Of a stretch of 15,680 bases of DNA, positions 14,453 through 15,680 are shown one piece after another. A program made the position numbers and the translations under genes. A model generated the notes under the pieces. It did no database searches. It was not told the DNA's origin and saw only the letters and a program-made list of their open reading frames with translations. Source of the stretch: an uncultured Chthoniobacterales bacterium (GTDB taxonomy: Bacteria; Verrucomicrobiota; Verrucomicrobiia; Chthoniobacterales; UBA10450); NCBI GenBank assembly GCA_955652255.1, contig CATPAW010000215.1, positions 1 through 15,680 of the forward strand. The letters are read 5' to 3'. Position 1 is the first letter of the stretch; every line of letters begins with the position of its first letter.

Positions 14453-14590
14453 TGTAAACGTTTACAACCTTGCGATCACCTAACACCGGAAAGAAAATCT
14501 TCTGCGCTCGGTTCACGTAGTCGCTTTTATCAAACAGCGGTCCCATATTGCAAGCGTGCCAGAGCTGGACGAAAACACCGAAGCCTAGCC
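14442..14590 (-). other. Possible coding fragment of unknown family
   Basis: The minus strand reads GLGFGVFVQLWHACNMGPLF, then DKSDYVNRAQKIFFPVL, then GDRKVVNVYIAS. The composition looks like real protein, yet there is no full gene: it abuts repeat copy B on one side and the TPR remnant on the other. I do not recognise the family, and it could be a chance open frame. Confidence 0.2.
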
Positions 14591-14636
14591 CTTGGCTTTT
14601 CCGCGCGCGCGCGTACGCGAGGCATGTGGCGAAACC
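14591..14636 (+). repeat. Dispersed GC-rich repeat, copy B
   Basis: Direct-orientation second copy of the element at 12757-12798: CTTGGCT, an alternating run CGCGCGCGCGTACGCG, then GGCATGTGGCGAAACC. It differs by a few bases and a slightly longer CG run. It lies just upstream of the promoter region of GH-A-like copy 2. Confidence 0.75.
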
Positions 14637-14637
14637 T

Positions 14638-14673
14638 CTGACAGATTGGCATTGGCCGTGCTATAAGTAAAAT
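14638..14673 (+). promoter_or_regulatory. Candidate promoter region of GH-A-like copy 2
   Basis: This AT-rich stretch offers two overlapping sigma70-like pairs: CTGACA (14638) with TATAAG (14662) at 18 bases, and TTGGCA (14646) with TAAAAT (14668) at 16 bases. Either would start transcription shortly before ATG 14683, independently of the operon that contains copy 1. Confidence 0.45.
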
Positions 14674-14682
14674 AATTAATAG

Positions 14683-15680
14683 ATGTTACCATACGCGTTT
14701 TCTTGGCAGGCAGCGTACCGCTTTGCGAACACTTGTCGTCTCTCTCTCTCTGCTATCGTCGCCGTGATCCTGCTCTACACCTCCAACAACGTCGATGCGC
14801 AGACGCCCCGAGGCATCGGCATCATGTATTTAACGAAGAGCGATGCCGTTGGAAGGCCCACCATCGATCTGACGGGCGACCCTTGCTGGACAAACCCAGT
14901 CGTGCAGGGCGTGGCGCTACGCACGCAATGGGGCAAGGTTGAGCCGAGCGAAGGTAATTACTCGTGGAGCTATCTCGATCAAGGCGTGGGTTTGGCGGCA
15001 GCCAACGGGAAGAAGGTTTCTATTCTTGTCACGGCTGGAGTTAGCACCCCGCAGTGGGTTTTCGATGCTGGCGCGGCCGTCTTCAAGGTGACCAAGCAAG
15101 CTGGCGGACCGCCTGTGCCCATACCGTTACCGTGGAACCCGGTTTTTCAGGCGAAATGGGGCGCGTTCGTTCAGGCGTTCGCCGCTCGCTACGGCAGCAA
15201 CCCAAATCTCGTCTACGTTGTAATGGGCGGCCCGGGGCGCAGAGCGGAGTCGTTCTTCTGCTTCACCGCCCCGGACATCGACAATTTCACCAACACTCTC
15301 GGCGGACTGCCCAACTGGGAGAAGGGCGTCAAATGGATCATCGATCAATACGCAACTAGTTTCCCGAATACGCCGTTCATCCTAGACATGGGGCCGCCAA
15401 TTCCGGGTGCAGTCGCTTCCCTGAAAGCGGTCTGCGACTACGGTGCCGCTAAATATCCGGGTCGGTTCGGAGTCAAGTCGGACGGGCTGGCTCCGGACGG
15501 GCCGCCGGACGGCTCGATGGGCGCGACGGAGGTCAAGCAGTTGTCGCCGAGCACGATCGTGGGCTACCAATTCTCTCTGCCGCAAAAAGGCAAAATTGAT
15601 TCTGCGACTGGACGGTCTACTTTGGATTTGGCACTGCAAAGAGGGATCGGCTTCGGCGCTCACTTTATCGAGGTCTACGC
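14683..15680 (+). CDS. Secreted clan GH-A-like glycosidase homologue, copy 2 (intact, runs off the window)
   Basis: One frame is open from ATG 14683 to the window end (332 codons). The ATG follows in-frame stops (TAA, TAA, TAG) directly upstream. Residues 1-40 form a signal peptide (LSAIVAVILLYTSNNVDAQ). The body matches copy 1: DPCWTNPVVQGVALRTQWGK, then GNYSWSYLDQGVGLAA, then VSILVTAGVSTPQWVF, as in GH42-like TIM barrels where 'LR..W..v.P.eG.y.w' marks the first strands. GGPGRRAESFF (Glu189) and HFIEVY (Glu330) are the candidate acid/base and nucleophile: about 140 residues apart, conserved in both copies, and fitting strands 4 and 7 of a GH-A barrel. The usual Asn-Glu pair before the acid/base is absent, so the family is divergent or non-catalytic. 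It probably acts on a polysaccharide, perhaps the one handled by the upstream run. No substrate can be named. Confidence 0.85.
   Translation, partial: MLPYAFSWQAAYRFANTCRLSLSAIVAVILLYTSNNVDAQTPRGIGIMYLTKSDAVGRPTIDLTGDPCWTNPVVQGVALRTQWGKVEPSEGNYSWSYLDQGVGLAAANGKKVSILVTAGVSTPQWVFDAGAAVFKVTKQAGGPPVPIPLPWNPVFQAKWGAFVQAFAARYGSNPNLVYVVMGGPGRRAESFFCFTAPDIDNFTNTLGGLPNWEKGVKWIIDQYATSFPNTPFILDMGPPIPGAVASLKAVCDYGAAKYPGRFGVKSDGLAPDGPPDGSMGATEVKQLSPSTIVGYQFSLPQKGKIDSATGRSTLDLALQRGIGFGAHFIEVY

Noticed and set aside
12757..14636. CRISPR-like or integron-like reading of the two repeats
   Set aside because: There are only two copies, 1.8 kb apart, with a full gene and debris between them and no regular spacers or associated genes.

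Overview
The window looks like a chromosomal segment of a Gram-negative soil- or water-type bacterium. The outer-membrane TolC-family protein, the periplasmic adaptor and several signal peptides show a double membrane. Debris of tandem TPR/adenylate-cyclase-like genes (a start resembling MKIDNFFAELRR and an end resembling LRGEPRFEALAQKIF), many YVTN, TPR and SGNH-type fragments and a moderately high GC suggest Verrucomicrobiota (Chthoniobacterales-like). Acidobacteriota is the main alternative. The phylum is an inference from pattern memory, not from a search.

Layout. (1) 1-1368, minus strand: an acyl-CoA dehydrogenase followed 5 bases later by the start of an AMP-forming acyl-CoA ligase, a likely acyl-activation operon that leaves the window. 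(2) 1369-1941: gene-poor spacer holding a truncated sulfotransferase start with an intact HIPKTAGTTL motif. (3) 1942-2835: a secreted alpha/beta-hydrolase. (4) 2892-12603, plus strand: a tightly packed run in which every start overlaps the previous stop: HlyD/RND-type adaptor, Wzx-like flippase, membrane-anchored TPR protein, a 1112-residue GT39-like glycosyltransferase with two duplicated periplasmic beta-sandwich domains, TolC-family outer-membrane factor, and a secreted clan GH-A-like protein broken by one frameshift. (5) 12604-14682: a mosaic of debris (SGNH-like fragment, hairpin, pieces of TPR genes) around an intact YVTN beta-propeller gene, bracketed by two direct copies of a 42-46 bp GC-rich repeat. 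(6) 14683 to the end: an intact second copy of the GH-A-like gene, running off the window.

How the genes may work together. The overlapping run has a lipid-linked glycan flippase, a polyprenyl-phosphate-sugar-type glycosyltransferase facing the periplasm, a TPR scaffold, an adaptor and an outer-membrane channel, plus a glycosidase-like secreted protein. No RND or ABC pump gene lies between adaptor and channel. The most economical hypothesis is a glycan or glycolipid assembly and export unit that uses an adaptor/TolC conduit; the nearby acyl-CoA genes could supply acyl groups. This system-level role is inferred from gene content and coupling only.
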